DNA of 64,000 bases from Formosimonas limnophila. GTDB taxonomy: Bacteria > Pseudomonadota > Gammaproteobacteria > Burkholderiales > Burkholderiaceae. A program made the translations under genes and the position numbers. The notes beneath the pieces are model-generated. The model saw only the letters and a program-made list of their open reading frames with translations, ran no database searches and was not told the origin of the DNA. Positions 8,086 to 17,084 of this stretch are shown piece after piece; the first letter of the stretch is position 1; each line of letters opens with the position of its first letter. Location: NCBI RefSeq assembly GCF_014652675.1, contig NZ_BMZG01000002.1, positions 62,001 through 126,000 on the forward strand. The letters are read 5' to 3'.

Positions 8086-8862
8086 ATGACCATTGCTCTT
8101 GATATCATTACGCTGTTCCCCGATATGTTCACCGCGCTCACGAGTGAGGGTGTAGTCAGTCGTGCGTTTAAAAATGGCATGGTGGACGTCAAGTTTTGGA
8201 GTCCACGCGAATTCACGAGTAACGTGCACCAAACAGTCGATGATCGCCCTTACGGTGGCGGCCCAGGGATGGTAATGATGGCCGCGCCGCTGGCTGCAGC
8301 GATTGATGCGGCACGCGATCGACAAAGCTCGCTGGGGCATGTGCCGCATGTGATTTATCTCTCGCCTCAGGGCAAAAAACTCACGCAGAGCTGGGTTGCG
8401 AGCACACTGGCTCAGCTGCAGCGCACGGATGCCGCGCCGCGTGGTTTGATTGTGTTGTGTGGACGCTACGAAGCGATTGATGAGCGATTGTTTGAGTTGG
8501 GTTTGATTGATGAGGAATTGAGTGCGGGTGATGTGGTGGTGTCAGGTGGCGAATTACCCGCTATGCTGATGCTCGATGCGCTGCTGCGATGCGTCTCTGG
8601 TGTGTTGAATGATGAGCAATCGGCGCAACAAGATTCGTTTTCAGATGGTTTGCTTGATTGTGCGCACTACACTCGCCCCGAAGTTTTTGCCGATTTGGTT
8701 GTGCCAGACGTGCTTTTATCGGGAAATCATGCTAAAATCGCTGTCTTTCGTCGAGAGCAGCAATTGCTGGTGACGCTGCGTAAACGTCCTGATTTAATCG
8801 CGGCGGCGCGTGAACAGGGGTTACTCTCTGCGGCGGATGAAAAGTTTTTGATGAAACAATGA
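8086..8862 (+). CDS. trmD: tRNA (guanine37-N1)-methyltransferase
   Basis: A SPOUT-class methyltransferase that makes m1G37 and so prevents frameshifting. Recognisable segments: LDIITLFPDMF at the start, YGGGPGMVM near residue 55, the cofactor knot LCGRYEAIDERL near 130, GDVVVSGGELPAM near 150, and SGNHAKIAVFRRE near 215. Its 258 residues are full length. It is the third gene of the rpsP group, separated from rimM by 173 bases that hold a palindromic repeat. Confidence 0.96.
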   Translation: MTIALDIITLFPDMFTALTSEGVVSRAFKNGMVDVKFWSPREFTSNVHQTVDDRPYGGGPGMVMMAAPLAAAIDAARDRQSSLGHVPHVIYLSPQGKKLTQSWVASTLAQLQRTDAAPRGLIVLCGRYEAIDERLFELGLIDEELSAGDVVVSGGELPAMLMLDALLRCVSGVLNDEQSAQQDSFSDGLLDCAHYTRPEVFADLVVPDVLLSGNHAKIAVFRREQQLLVTLRKRPDLIAAAREQGLLSAADEKFLMKQ

Positions 8863-8971
8863 GTTTCATTGAGATGGGGGTGAGTCCGATCGGATTCACC
8901 ATGATTGTAAAATCCATCCTCTGGTTGTCCATAATTAAAACCGACAGCACACGATGGTTACGGAGTTAAAC

Positions 8972-9361
8972 ATGAACTTGATTCAAATTTTAGAGCAAGA
9001 AGAAATCGCTCGCTTGGGTAAAACCATTCCTGAATTCGCACCTGGTGACACAGTGATTGTCAGCGTGAATGTGGTTGAGGGTACACGTAAACGTGTGCAA
9101 GCATACGAAGGCGTGGTCATCGCTAAACGCAACCGTGGCTTGAATTCTTCTTTCATCGTGCGCAAGATTTCTTCTGGCACTGGCGTTGAGCGTACATTCC
9201 AATTGTACTCCCCAGTCATTGCCAACATCGAAGTGAAACGCCGTGGTGATGTGCGTCGCGCTAAGCTGTACTACCTGCGTGATCGTTCAGGTAAGTCTGC
9301 GCGTATTAAAGAAAAATTGCCTGCACGTAAAGTGAAAGTGGCAACGACTCCTGCGGTTTAA
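8972..9361 (+). CDS. rplS: 50S ribosomal protein L19
   Basis: A large-subunit protein at the subunit interface. Diagnostic segments include [34 protein letters not shown] and [11 protein letters not shown]. The ATG at 8972 ([11 protein letters not shown]) has CGGAG 7 bases upstream and gives 129 residues. An upstream in-frame ATG at 8954 would add six residues without a ribosome site and is less likely. It is the last gene of the operon and is followed by a terminator. Confidence 0.96.
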   Translation: MNLIQILEQEEIARLGKTIPEFAPGDTVIVSVNVVEGTRKRVQAYEGVVIAKRNRGLNSSFIVRKISSGTGVERTFQLYSPVIANIEVKRRGDVRRAKLYYLRDRSGKSARIKEKLPARKVKVATTPAV

Positions 9362-9388
9362 TACAACATGTATTAACTGGCTGAGCCG

Positions 9389-9419
9389 AAAAAGCGCATC
9401 TCATCGAGTTGCGCTTTTT
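9389..9419 (+). terminator. Terminator of the rpsP-rplS operon
   Basis: AAAAAGCGCA (9389-9398) pairs with TGCGCTTTTT (9410-9419) around an 11-base loop and is followed by further T residues. Confidence 0.85.
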
Positions 9420-9434
9420 TTATGAGAGTAAATG

Positions 9435-10136
9435 ATGAAACTCCCCGTATTTAATCCACGTGAAATCCCCAGTCGCTCACTGACTACAATTGATGATACG
9501 AGTTCCTTGCTTCCTCTGCTCAGTCGCGGCCAGATTGAAAAAGCATTGAGTGCCCAAAATGATGCGTTACTGATGCAGCGTGTAAAAAGCTCAGCTTTTT
9601 TGCATCGAGATACTCATCAAGTAAACGAGCCGCGCGATGCCGCGGTGTTGATTTTGTTGGTCGAGCAGGAAGAGGGTTTGGAGGTGGTGTTTACCGTGCG
9701 TGCGAGTCATCTGCGCCATCATGCGGGACAAATTAGTTTTGTCGGTGGTGCGGTTGAAACGGGCGAAGAGGCATTAGCGGCAGCATTGCGTGAGGCTCGG
9801 GAGGAAATTGGCTTGGATGTGCAGCCTGTGACCGTGTTAGGTATGTTGCCCATTTACCACACCATCACAGGGTTTGCGGTTACGCCGATTGTCGCGTGTG
9901 TTTCGGCGCATGATTGGGGTGTACAGAACTTGACGGTTGATGCGTGTGAAGTTGACCATGTGTTCACTGTGCCGTTGTCGGTGCTGCTCAATCCAGACTT
10001 AGTCCATGTGCATGAGTATGAGTGGGAGAATGCTTTGCGACAGTATTACAGTGTGACGTATGGCGAATATTTTATTTGGGGCGCGAGCATGGCCATGCTG
10101 CGCAACTTGGATGTATTGTTGCGTTTGGTTGCGTAG
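9435..10136 (+). CDS. NUDIX hydrolase, CoA-pyrophosphatase type
   Basis: A pyrophosphohydrolase expected to cleave coenzyme A or related nucleotide thioesters. The complete Nudix box GX5EX7REXXEEXG is present around residue 114 (from GAVETGE to REAREEIGL), preceded by the RASHLRHHAGQISFVGG segment typical of the NudL/CoA-diphosphatase branch. Two ATG codons lie at 9432 and 9435; the second is better spaced from GAGAG at 9424. The gene sits between rplS and the CobD/CbiB-like gene, an arrangement familiar in Burkholderiales. The exact substrate is a family inference. Confidence 0.82.
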   Translation: MKLPVFNPREIPSRSLTTIDDTSSLLPLLSRGQIEKALSAQNDALLMQRVKSSAFLHRDTHQVNEPRDAAVLILLVEQEEGLEVVFTVRASHLRHHAGQISFVGGAVETGEEALAAALREAREEIGLDVQPVTVLGMLPIYHTITGFAVTPIVACVSAHDWGVQNLTVDACEVDHVFTVPLSVLLNPDLVHVHEYEWENALRQYYSVTYGEYFIWGASMAMLRNLDVLLRLVA

Positions 10137-10250
10137 GCGCAATAATCCCGTGATGCAAATGCTCAAAACTCAATGGCTTTGCGCTACAATACACCCATGT
10201 TAATTGTCTGCTAAATAGACTTTCGATTGAACGATGAATAAGGAGACAAC

Positions 10251-11303
10251 ATGAGTCTTATCGCCATACTGGGTGCTTTGTTGCTTGAGCAAATTTTCCC
10301 CCTGAGTAGTTACACCAAGCTGCGCTTATCACTGCGCAACGCCATTGATTTCATTGAGCGCGCTTTGGCGTCCGACGATGCCAAACCATGGCAGATATTT
10401 TGGTTCATCACGCTGGTGGGTGCTTTGCTTGCGGGTTTGCTGGGATTGATTTTTACGCAAATCAACTGGTTGTTGGGTTTGGCCTTTACATTGATTTTGT
10501 TGTATTTGACTCTGGGCATTCGTCAGTTCAGCCACTTTTTTACCAAAATCCGCGTGGCGATTAATGCAGGGCAAGGCGATGTGGCGCGTACCGAGCTGGC
10601 GGCATGGTTACACGAAGAAGCTGAAATCACAGGTTACCGTGGCAATGTCGTGCCTGAGAAATTATCTGACACCGAAGTGATTCGCCAGTCACTTGAGTTG
10701 GCTCTGTTGTCGAGCTTGCGTTATGTGTTTGGTGGTTTGTTTTGGTTTTTGGTTTTCGCCATCGTTGGTTTAGGGCCTGCTGGTGTGGTGTTTTATCGTT
10801 TGTCTGATTTGGTGTCACGTCGCTGGATTCTGCGTGCCGATGGTAAACGAGATGCTTATACACGTTATGCACGTAAAATGATGAGCTGGATTGAGTTCTT
10901 ACCCGCTCGTTGTGCGGCAATGATTTATGCTGTGGTCGGTAACTTCGAGGATGCGATGCACTGCTGGCGCACACAAGCCCAGAAGCTGCGTGGTCTGGGC
11001 GAGACAGATGCAGCCGCTGTTATATTGACCTCTGGTGCTGGTGCGCTCAATATCACTTTGCGTGACGGTGTGATGGTAAAGAATGACATGCCTATGGATG
11101 AGCATGAGCAAGCATTGTACGGTGAGACAAAGCCAATGACTGATGTGGCTAAGGACGATGAGCTGACCATTGCTGGCCAAATTGGTGTGGGGGCAGTACC
11201 GGATGTGCGCAGTTTACAAAGTGCGATTGGTGTTTTTTGGCGCTCGATGTTGTTCGTTTTAGGGGTGTTGTTGTTGTTGACTCTGAGCAAAGCATTGGGT
11301 TGA
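10251..11303 (+). CDS. CobD/CbiB-AmpE superfamily membrane protein
   Basis: A 350-residue inner-membrane protein of the family labelled CobD/CbiB in Burkholderiales. The N-terminus carries the short hydrophobic LIAILGALLLEQIFPL, then two further membrane segments (about 48-85), the conserved central stretch SSLRYVFGGLFWFLVFAIVGLGPAGVVFYRLSD near 155-185, and a hydrophobic C-terminal anchor. No other cobalamin gene is nearby, so a role in adenosylcobinamide synthesis is doubtful. Related AmpE proteins act as membrane sensors or modulators. I regard the function as unknown. Confidence 0.7.
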   Translation: MSLIAILGALLLEQIFPLSSYTKLRLSLRNAIDFIERALASDDAKPWQIFWFITLVGALLAGLLGLIFTQINWLLGLAFTLILLYLTLGIRQFSHFFTKIRVAINAGQGDVARTELAAWLHEEAEITGYRGNVVPEKLSDTEVIRQSLELALLSSLRYVFGGLFWFLVFAIVGLGPAGVVFYRLSDLVSRRWILRADGKRDAYTRYARKMMSWIEFLPARCAAMIYAVVGNFEDAMHCWRTQAQKLRGLGETDAAAVILTSGAGALNITLRDGVMVKNDMPMDEHEQALYGETKPMTDVAKDDELTIAGQIGVGAVPDVRSLQSAIGVFWRSMLFVLGVLLLLTLSKALG

Positions 11304-11318
11304 GTCTTTATTCCAATA

Positions 11319-11349
11319 AAAACCCGCAGAAGCCATTTCTGCGGGTTTT
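11319..11349. terminator. Bidirectional terminator
   Basis: A perfect 13-bp stem (AAAACCCGCAGAA at 11319-11331, complement at 11337-11349) with a 5-base loop and flanking A/T tracts. It serves the CobD/CbiB-like gene and the convergent hydrolase gene. Confidence 0.9.
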
Positions 11350-11378
11350 TTGTTGTCTATTGAAGTCTCGACATGGTT

Positions 11379-11918
11379 TTATAGCCAAGCTTGAATCCAC
11401 GCCCAGCCTTGTGGCCAATCACCCAAACCGCTTTCCGAGTTGATGTGCCCCTTCGAGCCAATATTGATTAAAGTACTGCCCCACTGTGCGGCACAGTTCT
11501 GTGCATACTCGATTGAGCCATAAACATCATTGTCGCTGGCAATGACCAACGTAGGGAATGGCAGGGATGCTTTCGTGGATGGAAAAAATCCCTGAGCACT
11601 TTGCGGAAATGCTTCGCCATCAGGGTCAGGTGGTGCGACGAGTAGGGCGCCTTTGACCTTAGCCAAGACTTCAGCAGGTGCACGTCTGGCCAGTTCTGCC
11701 GTGAGCAGGCAGCCCAAGCTGTGTGCTGCAATCACGATGTCACCATCATGGTTCATGATGTGTTGCATCAGCGTGTCATACCACTGGGCGCAAACGGGAT
11801 TTTCCCAATCAGATTGAACCACCCGCAGTACATTGGGATGTGATCGTTCCCAAAGACTTTGCCAATGGTTTTCACTGGAGTTTTGATAACCCGGTAAAAG
11901 CAGCACTTGGGTGGTCAT
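11379..11918 (-). CDS. RBBP9/YdeN-type serine hydrolase
   Basis: A small alpha/beta-hydrolase of 179 residues. The N-terminal LLLPGYQNSSENHWQSLWE is typical of the RBBP9/YdeN (DUF1234-like) family. The nucleophile is the serine of AHSLGC, the acid is in ASDNDVYGS, and the histidine lies in KGHINSESGLGDWPQG close to the C-terminus, all in the expected order. The ATG at 11918 is preceded by AAGGA at 5 bases; the longer frame to 11951 is disfavoured. The natural substrate is unknown for most family members. Confidence 0.82.
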   Translation of the reverse strand: MTTQVLLLPGYQNSSENHWQSLWERSHPNVLRVVQSDWENPVCAQWYDTLMQHIMNHDGDIVIAAHSLGCLLTAELARRAPAEVLAKVKGALLVAPPDPDGEAFPQSAQGFFPSTKASLPFPTLVIASDNDVYGSIEYAQNCAAQWGSTLINIGSKGHINSESGLGDWPQGWAWIQAWL

Positions 11919-11980
11919 GGTTTTCCTTAAAGAAACCACGGTGCGCATCAAAGGACGCGACCGTGGATGATTGTTGGCAA

Positions 11981-13162
11981 TCAGTTTTTGTCACTGGCGG
12001 TGGTGATGCTCATTTTCCAGAGCTTTTTATCACGCCACACATTGAGCGCAAAGGTTGTACCTGGTGCACTGTTACCAATCAAACGCGCAAAATCTCGTGC
12101 ATCGTTGATGGCGCTGCCGTTGGCTTCAAGCACCACATCACCAGCTTGTAGGCCTGCTTTGTCAGCCGCTGAGCCTTGCTCAATGCCATTGATCAAAACC
12201 CCTTTGGGTTCTTTTAAACCGAGGACTGTGGCATTTTCAGTAGAAATGTCTTGGATGCTGACACCGATTCGGCCACGATTGACTTTGCCGCTGCTGCGAA
12301 TTTGATCCGCTACTTTAAGCGCGTCATTGATGGGAATGGCCAATGCCACACCAGCGAATGCACCGTTGCTGGACAGAATTTGACTGTTGATGCCGACCAC
12401 GTTACCAGAGGTGTCCACCAAAGGGCCACCAGAGTTACCAGGATTGACCGCCGCATCGGTTTGTATGAATGAGACAAAGTCGCCTGTATCACGATTGATG
12501 GCACTCACAATACCTGCTGTAACGGTGTTTTGTAAGCCAAAAGGAGAACCCGCGGCCATGACCCATTGCCCCACTTTGAGTTGATCTGAGTTGGCTGGGG
12601 TGAGTACAGGGAAATTACTGCCTTCGATTTTGAGCACGGCAACATCGGTGCGCTCGTCGCTGCCGATGAGTTTGGCTTTGTATTCTTTCTTGTCATTGAA
12701 CGTGACAGAGATGCTGCTTGCGCCGTTGACGACGTGGTGATTGGTTAGAATATAACCATCTTTGGAAATGACAAATCCAGAACCGACACCACGTGGACGC
12801 TCACGGGGGGCTGAGTTGTTCGGTTGTGGGCGCTGCTGTTGGATTTGACAGATGGGGAAATCAGGCCAAATTTGGCAAATGGGGTCACTGCTCATTGCTC
12901 TGCTGCGTTGCTGGACTTGTTCTCTGGTGTTGATGCTGACCACTGCGGGTGAAACGTGTGCAACCAATGGTGTAAAGTCAGGCAAGCCTGTGACTAACGG
13001 TGTTGACGAGGTGGCAGGAGGCGTTACGGCGATTGGCTCAGGTGTTTGTGTGGCTGTTGCCGATTCTTGGGCTGAGCAACTGCTGAGAAATAAAAGACTG
13101 CTGATGAATAAACCACTTCGTATTGCGGTGTTTATGCGAGATGATGCATAGCGTGTGTTCAT
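11981..13162 (-). CDS. HtrA/Deg serine protease with a lipobox and one PDZ domain
   Basis: An envelope quality-control protease of 393 residues. The N-terminus looks like a lipoprotein signal: charged residues, a hydrophobic core, then LSSC with Cys at residue 29. A proline-rich linker follows. The trypsin-like domain shows the triad H in TNHHVV (about 143), D in RTDVAVL (about 172) and S in GNSGGPL (about 246). A single PDZ domain (about 295-385, GVLINGIEQGSAADKAGLQAGDVVLEANG) completes it. One PDZ makes it DegS-like rather than DegP-like, but it lacks a DegS-type membrane helix and is probably tethered by lipid instead. No rpoE/mucA genes are adjacent. Family membership is certain; anchoring is inferred. 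Confidence 0.9.
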   Translation of the reverse strand: MNTRYASSRINTAIRSGLFISSLLFLSSCSAQESATATQTPEPIAVTPPATSSTPLVTGLPDFTPLVAHVSPAVVSINTREQVQQRSRAMSSDPICQIWPDFPICQIQQQRPQPNNSAPRERPRGVGSGFVISKDGYILTNHHVVNGASSISVTFNDKKEYKAKLIGSDERTDVAVLKIEGSNFPVLTPANSDQLKVGQWVMAAGSPFGLQNTVTAGIVSAINRDTGDFVSFIQTDAAVNPGNSGGPLVDTSGNVVGINSQILSSNGAFAGVALAIPINDALKVADQIRSSGKVNRGRIGVSIQDISTENATVLGLKEPKGVLINGIEQGSAADKAGLQAGDVVLEANGSAINDARDFARLIGNSAPGTTFALNVWRDKKLWKMSITTASDKN

Positions 13163-13314
13163 AAGATCTCCATATCAATCAAATATTAATGACAGATGAT
13201 TTGCGGTTAAGAGATTTTGTCTCGGTAACCAAAAACTTGCAGCTTAATAACATGATTATAAATTAGGGCTTATTTCAACATCACAAGAGGTAGAAAAAAT
13301 GAATGAGTAAAAAA

Positions 13315-13340
13315 AACAGCGCGATACGGTTCGCACTGTT
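13315..13340 (-). terminator. Terminator of the ETF-QO gene
   Basis: On the minus strand AACAGTGCGA pairs with TCGCGCTGTT (one G-T pair) around a 6-base loop, followed by a run of T. It lies 25 bases past the stop codon. Confidence 0.75.
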
Positions 13341-13364
13341 TCGAGAGGTCATCATTGTCACCAC

Positions 13365-15005
13365 TTACATATTGGTGTAGTTCGGGCCACCTGAGCCTTC
13401 GGGGGTGACCCAAACGATGTTTTGTGTGGGGTCTTTGATGTCACAGGTTTTGCAGTGAACACAGTTTTGTGCGTTGATTTGCAGTTTTTTCTGTCCTGCT
13501 GCTTCGATAAACTCATAGACGCCTGCTGGGCAGTAGCGTGCTTCTGGACCTGCGTATTTGGCCAGATTCACATTGACGGGCGCAGAGGCATCTTTGAGCG
13601 TTAAATGCGCGGGTTGGTTTTCTTCGTGATTCGTATTTGAGATAAAAACAGAACTCAAACGATCAAAGGTCAATACACCATCAGGTTTGGGGTACTGAAT
13701 CGGCGAGCATTCAGCCGCAGGGCGAAGGCACTCGTGATCGGCTTGCTTGCGGTGAATCGTCCACGGGAATTTACCGCCCATGACTTTTTGCTCAATGCCT
13801 GTCATTAGTGTCGCGATGTTGCGGCCCTTTTTGAACCATTGCTTGAAGTTGCGGGCTTTCCAAAGTTCTGCTTTGAGCCACGAATCATGGAATTCCACTT
13901 CGTACTCAGGGACTTCGTCGCGTTCGCGGCCTTGCTCGATGGCGTGGGCGATGGTTTTCGCGGCCAACATGCCTGTTTTAATCGCAGCATGAGAGCCTTT
14001 GATGCGAGAAGCATTTAATGTACCAGCCTCGCAGCCCACTAACACACCACCTTTAAAGAACAACTGCGGCAACGACAAGATGCCGCCTGCTGTAATCGCA
14101 CGTGCACCATAAGAGATGCGTTTACCAGCTTTGAGGTATTTCGCGATTTCGGGATGGGTTTTATAGCGTTGGAATTCTTCAAATGGTGATAAGTACGGAT
14201 TTTGGTAATCAAGTCCGACGACCAAGCCAATCGCAATTTGATTATTATCCATGTGGTAGAGGAATGAACCACCGTAGGTGTCGTTGTCCAATGGCCAGCC
14301 AGCGGTGTGCAGCACCAAGCCTTCTTGGTGCTGCTCGGCGGGTACTTGCCAAACTTCTTTGATGCCAATGCCGTAAGCCTGTGGGTCACGGCCTTTATTC
14401 AAGTCGTATTTCGCCATCAAACGTTTGCCCAAGTGCCCACGAGCACCTTCAGCAAAAATCGTGTATTTCGCGTGCAGCTCCATGCCAGGTTGATAATGAT
14501 CGGTGGGTTCGCCATCTTTGCCAATACCCACATCGCCTGTCACTACACCTTTGACTGCGCCGTTCTCGTCATACAAAATCTCTGCTGCGGCAAAACCAGG
14601 ATAAACCTCCACACCCAACGCGTCAGCCTGTTCACCCATCCAGCGTGTGACATTTGCCAAACTGACGATGTAATTACCATGGTTTTGAAAACTCGCGGGC
14701 AGTAGCCAATTCGGGGTGGTTTTTGCACCTGTTTCGCTCAGGAACAAAAATTTATCTTCTGTGACAGCTGTATTGAGTGGCGCACCAAGTTCTTTCCAGT
14801 TCGGGAACAGCTCATTCATCGCAATCGGATCCATGACTGCGCCTGATAAAATGTGTGCCCCAATCTCTGAGCCTTTGTCAATCAGGCAAACGTTCAAGTT
14901 TTTGTTGATTTGCTTGAGATGAATCGCGCTCGCCAACCCCGCGGGGCCACCGCCGACAACGAGAACATCATACTCCATCACGTCGCGTTCGATGGTGGTG
15001 TCCAT
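13365..15005 (-). CDS. Electron-transfer flavoprotein:ubiquinone oxidoreductase
   Basis: Passes electrons from the ETF pool (fatty- and amino-acid dehydrogenases) to ubiquinone at the inner membrane. The FAD motif VVGGGPAGLASAIHL is at residues 16-30. The hydrophobic quinone-side segments are in the middle, and the C-terminal ferredoxin-like 4Fe-4S domain has cysteines in RYCPAGVYEF and NCVHCKTCDIKDPTQN. At 546 residues it is full length. The start is followed upstream by a region of which degraded copies exist at 17446-17498 and 17711-17882. No ETF alpha/beta genes are adjacent. Confidence 0.95.
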   Translation of the reverse strand: MDTTIERDVMEYDVLVVGGGPAGLASAIHLKQINKNLNVCLIDKGSEIGAHILSGAVMDPIAMNELFPNWKELGAPLNTAVTEDKFLFLSETGAKTTPNWLLPASFQNHGNYIVSLANVTRWMGEQADALGVEVYPGFAAAEILYDENGAVKGVVTGDVGIGKDGEPTDHYQPGMELHAKYTIFAEGARGHLGKRLMAKYDLNKGRDPQAYGIGIKEVWQVPAEQHQEGLVLHTAGWPLDNDTYGGSFLYHMDNNQIAIGLVVGLDYQNPYLSPFEEFQRYKTHPEIAKYLKAGKRISYGARAITAGGILSLPQLFFKGGVLVGCEAGTLNASRIKGSHAAIKTGMLAAKTIAHAIEQGRERDEVPEYEVEFHDSWLKAELWKARNFKQWFKKGRNIATLMTGIEQKVMGGKFPWTIHRKQADHECLRPAAECSPIQYPKPDGVLTFDRLSSVFISNTNHEENQPAHLTLKDASAPVNVNLAKYAGPEARYCPAGVYEFIEAAGQKKLQINAQNCVHCKTCDIKDPTQNIVWVTPEGSGGPNYTNM

Positions 15006-15333
15006 AGCTTGTACTCCTCATGTGAATTTTAGATGGCGCATGGTAACACAGTGTAAAGGCAATGCACAATTAAAGGAACGATCGTGCTTTTTAATTGTGT
15101 GTTTATTGTTCATGTCATTCAGCCAAGGATGAAAATATACTGCGGTGGTAGAAAAGTGATTATCAGTAACGGCTGCCTGCAAATGACGAGAATGACAAGC
15201 GGAATGTCTACGTCGAGGCTGTCTGTGCGTAGATTAAATCATATTTGTCATCATTACTGGACACGTAAATGAACGCTTCTTTGCCGACTAATTTGGGTTT
15301 GTGTTTGTTATCTGAATTATCAACTGGATATTC
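15006..15333. other. ETF-QO upstream region (parent copy of a local duplication)
   Basis: 328 bases upstream of the ETF-QO gene. The first ~75 bases (ATTTTAGATGGCGCATGG...) recur in diverged form at 17446-17498 and 17797-17882. The remainder up to the channel gene has no convincing gene; a 62-codon frame at 15084-15272 has no ribosome site and looks random. The ETF-QO promoter should lie here but is not obvious. Confidence 0.5.
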
Positions 15334-15681
15334 CTATGCATCCAGTGTTTTTGTTAACGCCTTAACTGCTATTGCGGAAATCAGTGCAGTAAATAGCATT
15401 CCACATAAGCCAATAATCACAGAAAGACATCGACTAATTGGATAATGCGGTGCGAAATCGCCATAACCGACTGTTAATCCCGTTATCAAAGAAAAGTAAA
15501 TAGACTCATGCATGAGCCATCCCTCTAAAAAGCCAATCAACAAACCCAGCCCTACGATCAAGACAACCAAGACCGAAAGAATTGGCCATACTATTTTGAT
15601 TCCCGATAAAAGGTGTATGGCAAAGATTCTTCTTTGTAATTTTTTATTTACTTTCAAACTATAAACCTCAAGAGTTTTCAA
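15334..15681 (-). CDS. Two-transmembrane potassium channel protein
   Basis: A short K+ channel subunit of 115 residues with two membrane helices (about 28-52 and 85-110). Between them is a pore loop carrying the selectivity filter TVGYGDF at residues 70-76. There is no cytoplasmic RCK/TrkA-N domain, so it resembles a minimal Ion_trans_2 pore that would assemble as a tetramer. It lies 46 bases downstream of the ZIP-like gene on the same strand and is probably cotranscribed. What gates it cannot be read from the sequence. The gene is part of the accessory pocket between copies of the ETF-QO 5' region. Confidence 0.82.
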   Translation of the reverse strand: MKTLEVYSLKVNKKLQRRIFAIHLLSGIKIVWPILSVLVVLIVGLGLLIGFLEGWLMHESIYFSLITGLTVGYGDFAPHYPISRCLSVIIGLCGMLFTALISAIAVKALTKTLDA

Positions 15682-15727
15682 CTAAAATCAAAATGGTGAC
15701 TTGATTTACCTATTGCAAACACCGTCT

Positions 15728-16474
15728 TTAGGCGCTTGTCAAAGCAAATGCCGCCGAGCACACAAACCCTAAAACGGTCATGACACCAGTCCACTTACCG
15801 CCGTGCTCAAATGACTCTGGCATCATGCTGTTGGCCAACATCATTAAAATAGCACCTCCAGCAAATGCCTGAATAAATGAAATCCACTCCACCGCAACAT
15901 GGCTAAAAACATGATAGCCCAATAGGGTTGCAAGCGCACAAATTAATGCAATACTCAGCCAAAGCGTCAAAATCTTGCGAGTAGACCATCCACTGGCTTT
16001 CATCCCTGATGTTCCAGCGAGGGCCTCTGGTAAGTTAGATACAAAAACAGCTAAGAGTATTGACGTACTAACCGAACCATTTTGAAACATACCCAAGCCC
16101 AAAACAATCGATTCTGGGATGCCATCTAAAATAATCGCTAACACCATTGGAACCAAAAGCTTAACGGAATTATTCAGCGACGCAGAATCTTGATTAGGGC
16201 TGCCAGCGCGGACCCGATGACCAAAGAATTCAATTAAACTATCCGACATTAAAAATACTGCAGCCCCCGCAAATAGCCCAGAAATTGGGAAGTAACTCCC
16301 CCCACCCAATTCAACCGCCTCAAGAACCAAATCATAGGCTACGGCGGAAATGAGCGCTCCAGCACCAAAGCCCATAATCATACCCAGCAGCTTTCGATTG
16401 ATGTTCCAATAAACACCAATCAGTCCGCCCAAAACAAGAGATGAAACTGACAACAATCCGACCAAAAAAATCAT
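15728..16474 (-). CDS. ZIP-family-like metal transporter
   Basis: A polytopic membrane protein of 248 residues with about eight hydrophobic segments, laid out like the ZIP family of divalent-metal importers. The two signature helices are recognisable as DGIPES at 117-122 and NLPEA at 147-151. The histidines usual in these motifs (HNxPEG and HExPH) are missing, so metal specificity or even transport is uncertain. A short, mildly charged loop at 85-104 replaces the usual histidine-rich loop. It heads a probable two-gene unit with the K+ channel. Confidence 0.75.
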   Translation of the reverse strand: MIFLVGLLSVSSLVLGGLIGVYWNINRKLLGMIMGFGAGALISAVAYDLVLEAVELGGGSYFPISGLFAGAAVFLMSDSLIEFFGHRVRAGSPNQDSASLNNSVKLLVPMVLAIILDGIPESIVLGLGMFQNGSVSTSILLAVFVSNLPEALAGTSGMKASGWSTRKILTLWLSIALICALATLLGYHVFSHVAVEWISFIQAFAGGAILMMLANSMMPESFEHGGKWTGVMTVLGFVCSAAFALTSA

Positions 16475-16703
16475 TATATTAACTCTCCCATGAGTTGGTT
16501 ATCAGGATAAAAACTAATCCAAATATGACTAATATCTTAAACTGTGGCGATTAGACTACGATAAATTTTCCCCACTAAAGCGGGGAGGTGGTCTCAATTT
16601 TTCAGGCTTATTGTGCTCATATTTCTTGTGGCCTGAATAATATAATTTTTGCCATAATCTTACCATTCTTTGCCAGTTCACTGAAAAACTGAATACACCA
16701 TTT

Positions 16704-17045
16704 TTAACCAAAGATGGACATCCTCTCAAAAAAGACGCGTGAAACTGCTCCAGATAATAAAACAATACTAATCAAAAGCACCCCCAAATTAATCATGATG
16801 TCAACTTTAACAAAAGTCTTTAAATGAGCATTGTTTTTCGCGTCTTTATTTAGCGAATTATAGAAGCACTTTAATTGAAAGGCACGATACTGAAACAATA
16901 AGCTGATAGCGATAATCGCTAAACCAACGATGATGTTCATCATGAAATAGAATGGGTTTAAAAAAGCTCCGCTGATTACTAATATCCCCAGCATTGTCCA
17001 TACGATTCTACACAGTAGAGATATTTTATTTTGCCAATAGTTCAT
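16704..17045 (-). CDS. Small hypothetical membrane protein
   Basis: I do not recognise this 113-residue protein. It has hydrophobic helices at about 8-28, 32-52 and 84-104, separated by a polar stretch (YNSLNKDAKNNAHLKTFVK). A likely start is the ATG at 17045. It lies in the accessory pocket upstream of the ZIP-like gene on the same strand, 229 bases away. That gap includes a short hairpin near 16570 (CCCC...GGGG) and nothing else identifiable. Confidence 0.5.
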   Translation of the reverse strand: MNYWQNKISLLCRIVWTMLGILVISGAFLNPFYFMMNIIVGLAIIAISLLFQYRAFQLKCFYNSLNKDAKNNAHLKTFVKVDIMINLGVLLISIVLLSGAVSRVFFERMSIFG

Positions 17046-17084
17046 TGATTAAATTCCTTGTTTGAAAAGAGTGACACGCTGCAA

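Noticed and set aside
15084-15272. 62-codon plus-strand frame upstream of the ETF-QO gene
   Set aside because: No ribosome site, no recognisable domain, and its first part lies in the duplicated upstream sequence whose other copies do not keep the frame.
16556-16765. 69-codon minus-strand frame between the ZIP-like gene and the small membrane protein
   Set aside because: It overlaps the end of the membrane-protein gene, has no ribosome site and an arbitrary-looking composition; the CCCC/GGGG hairpin near its end is too short to define an element.
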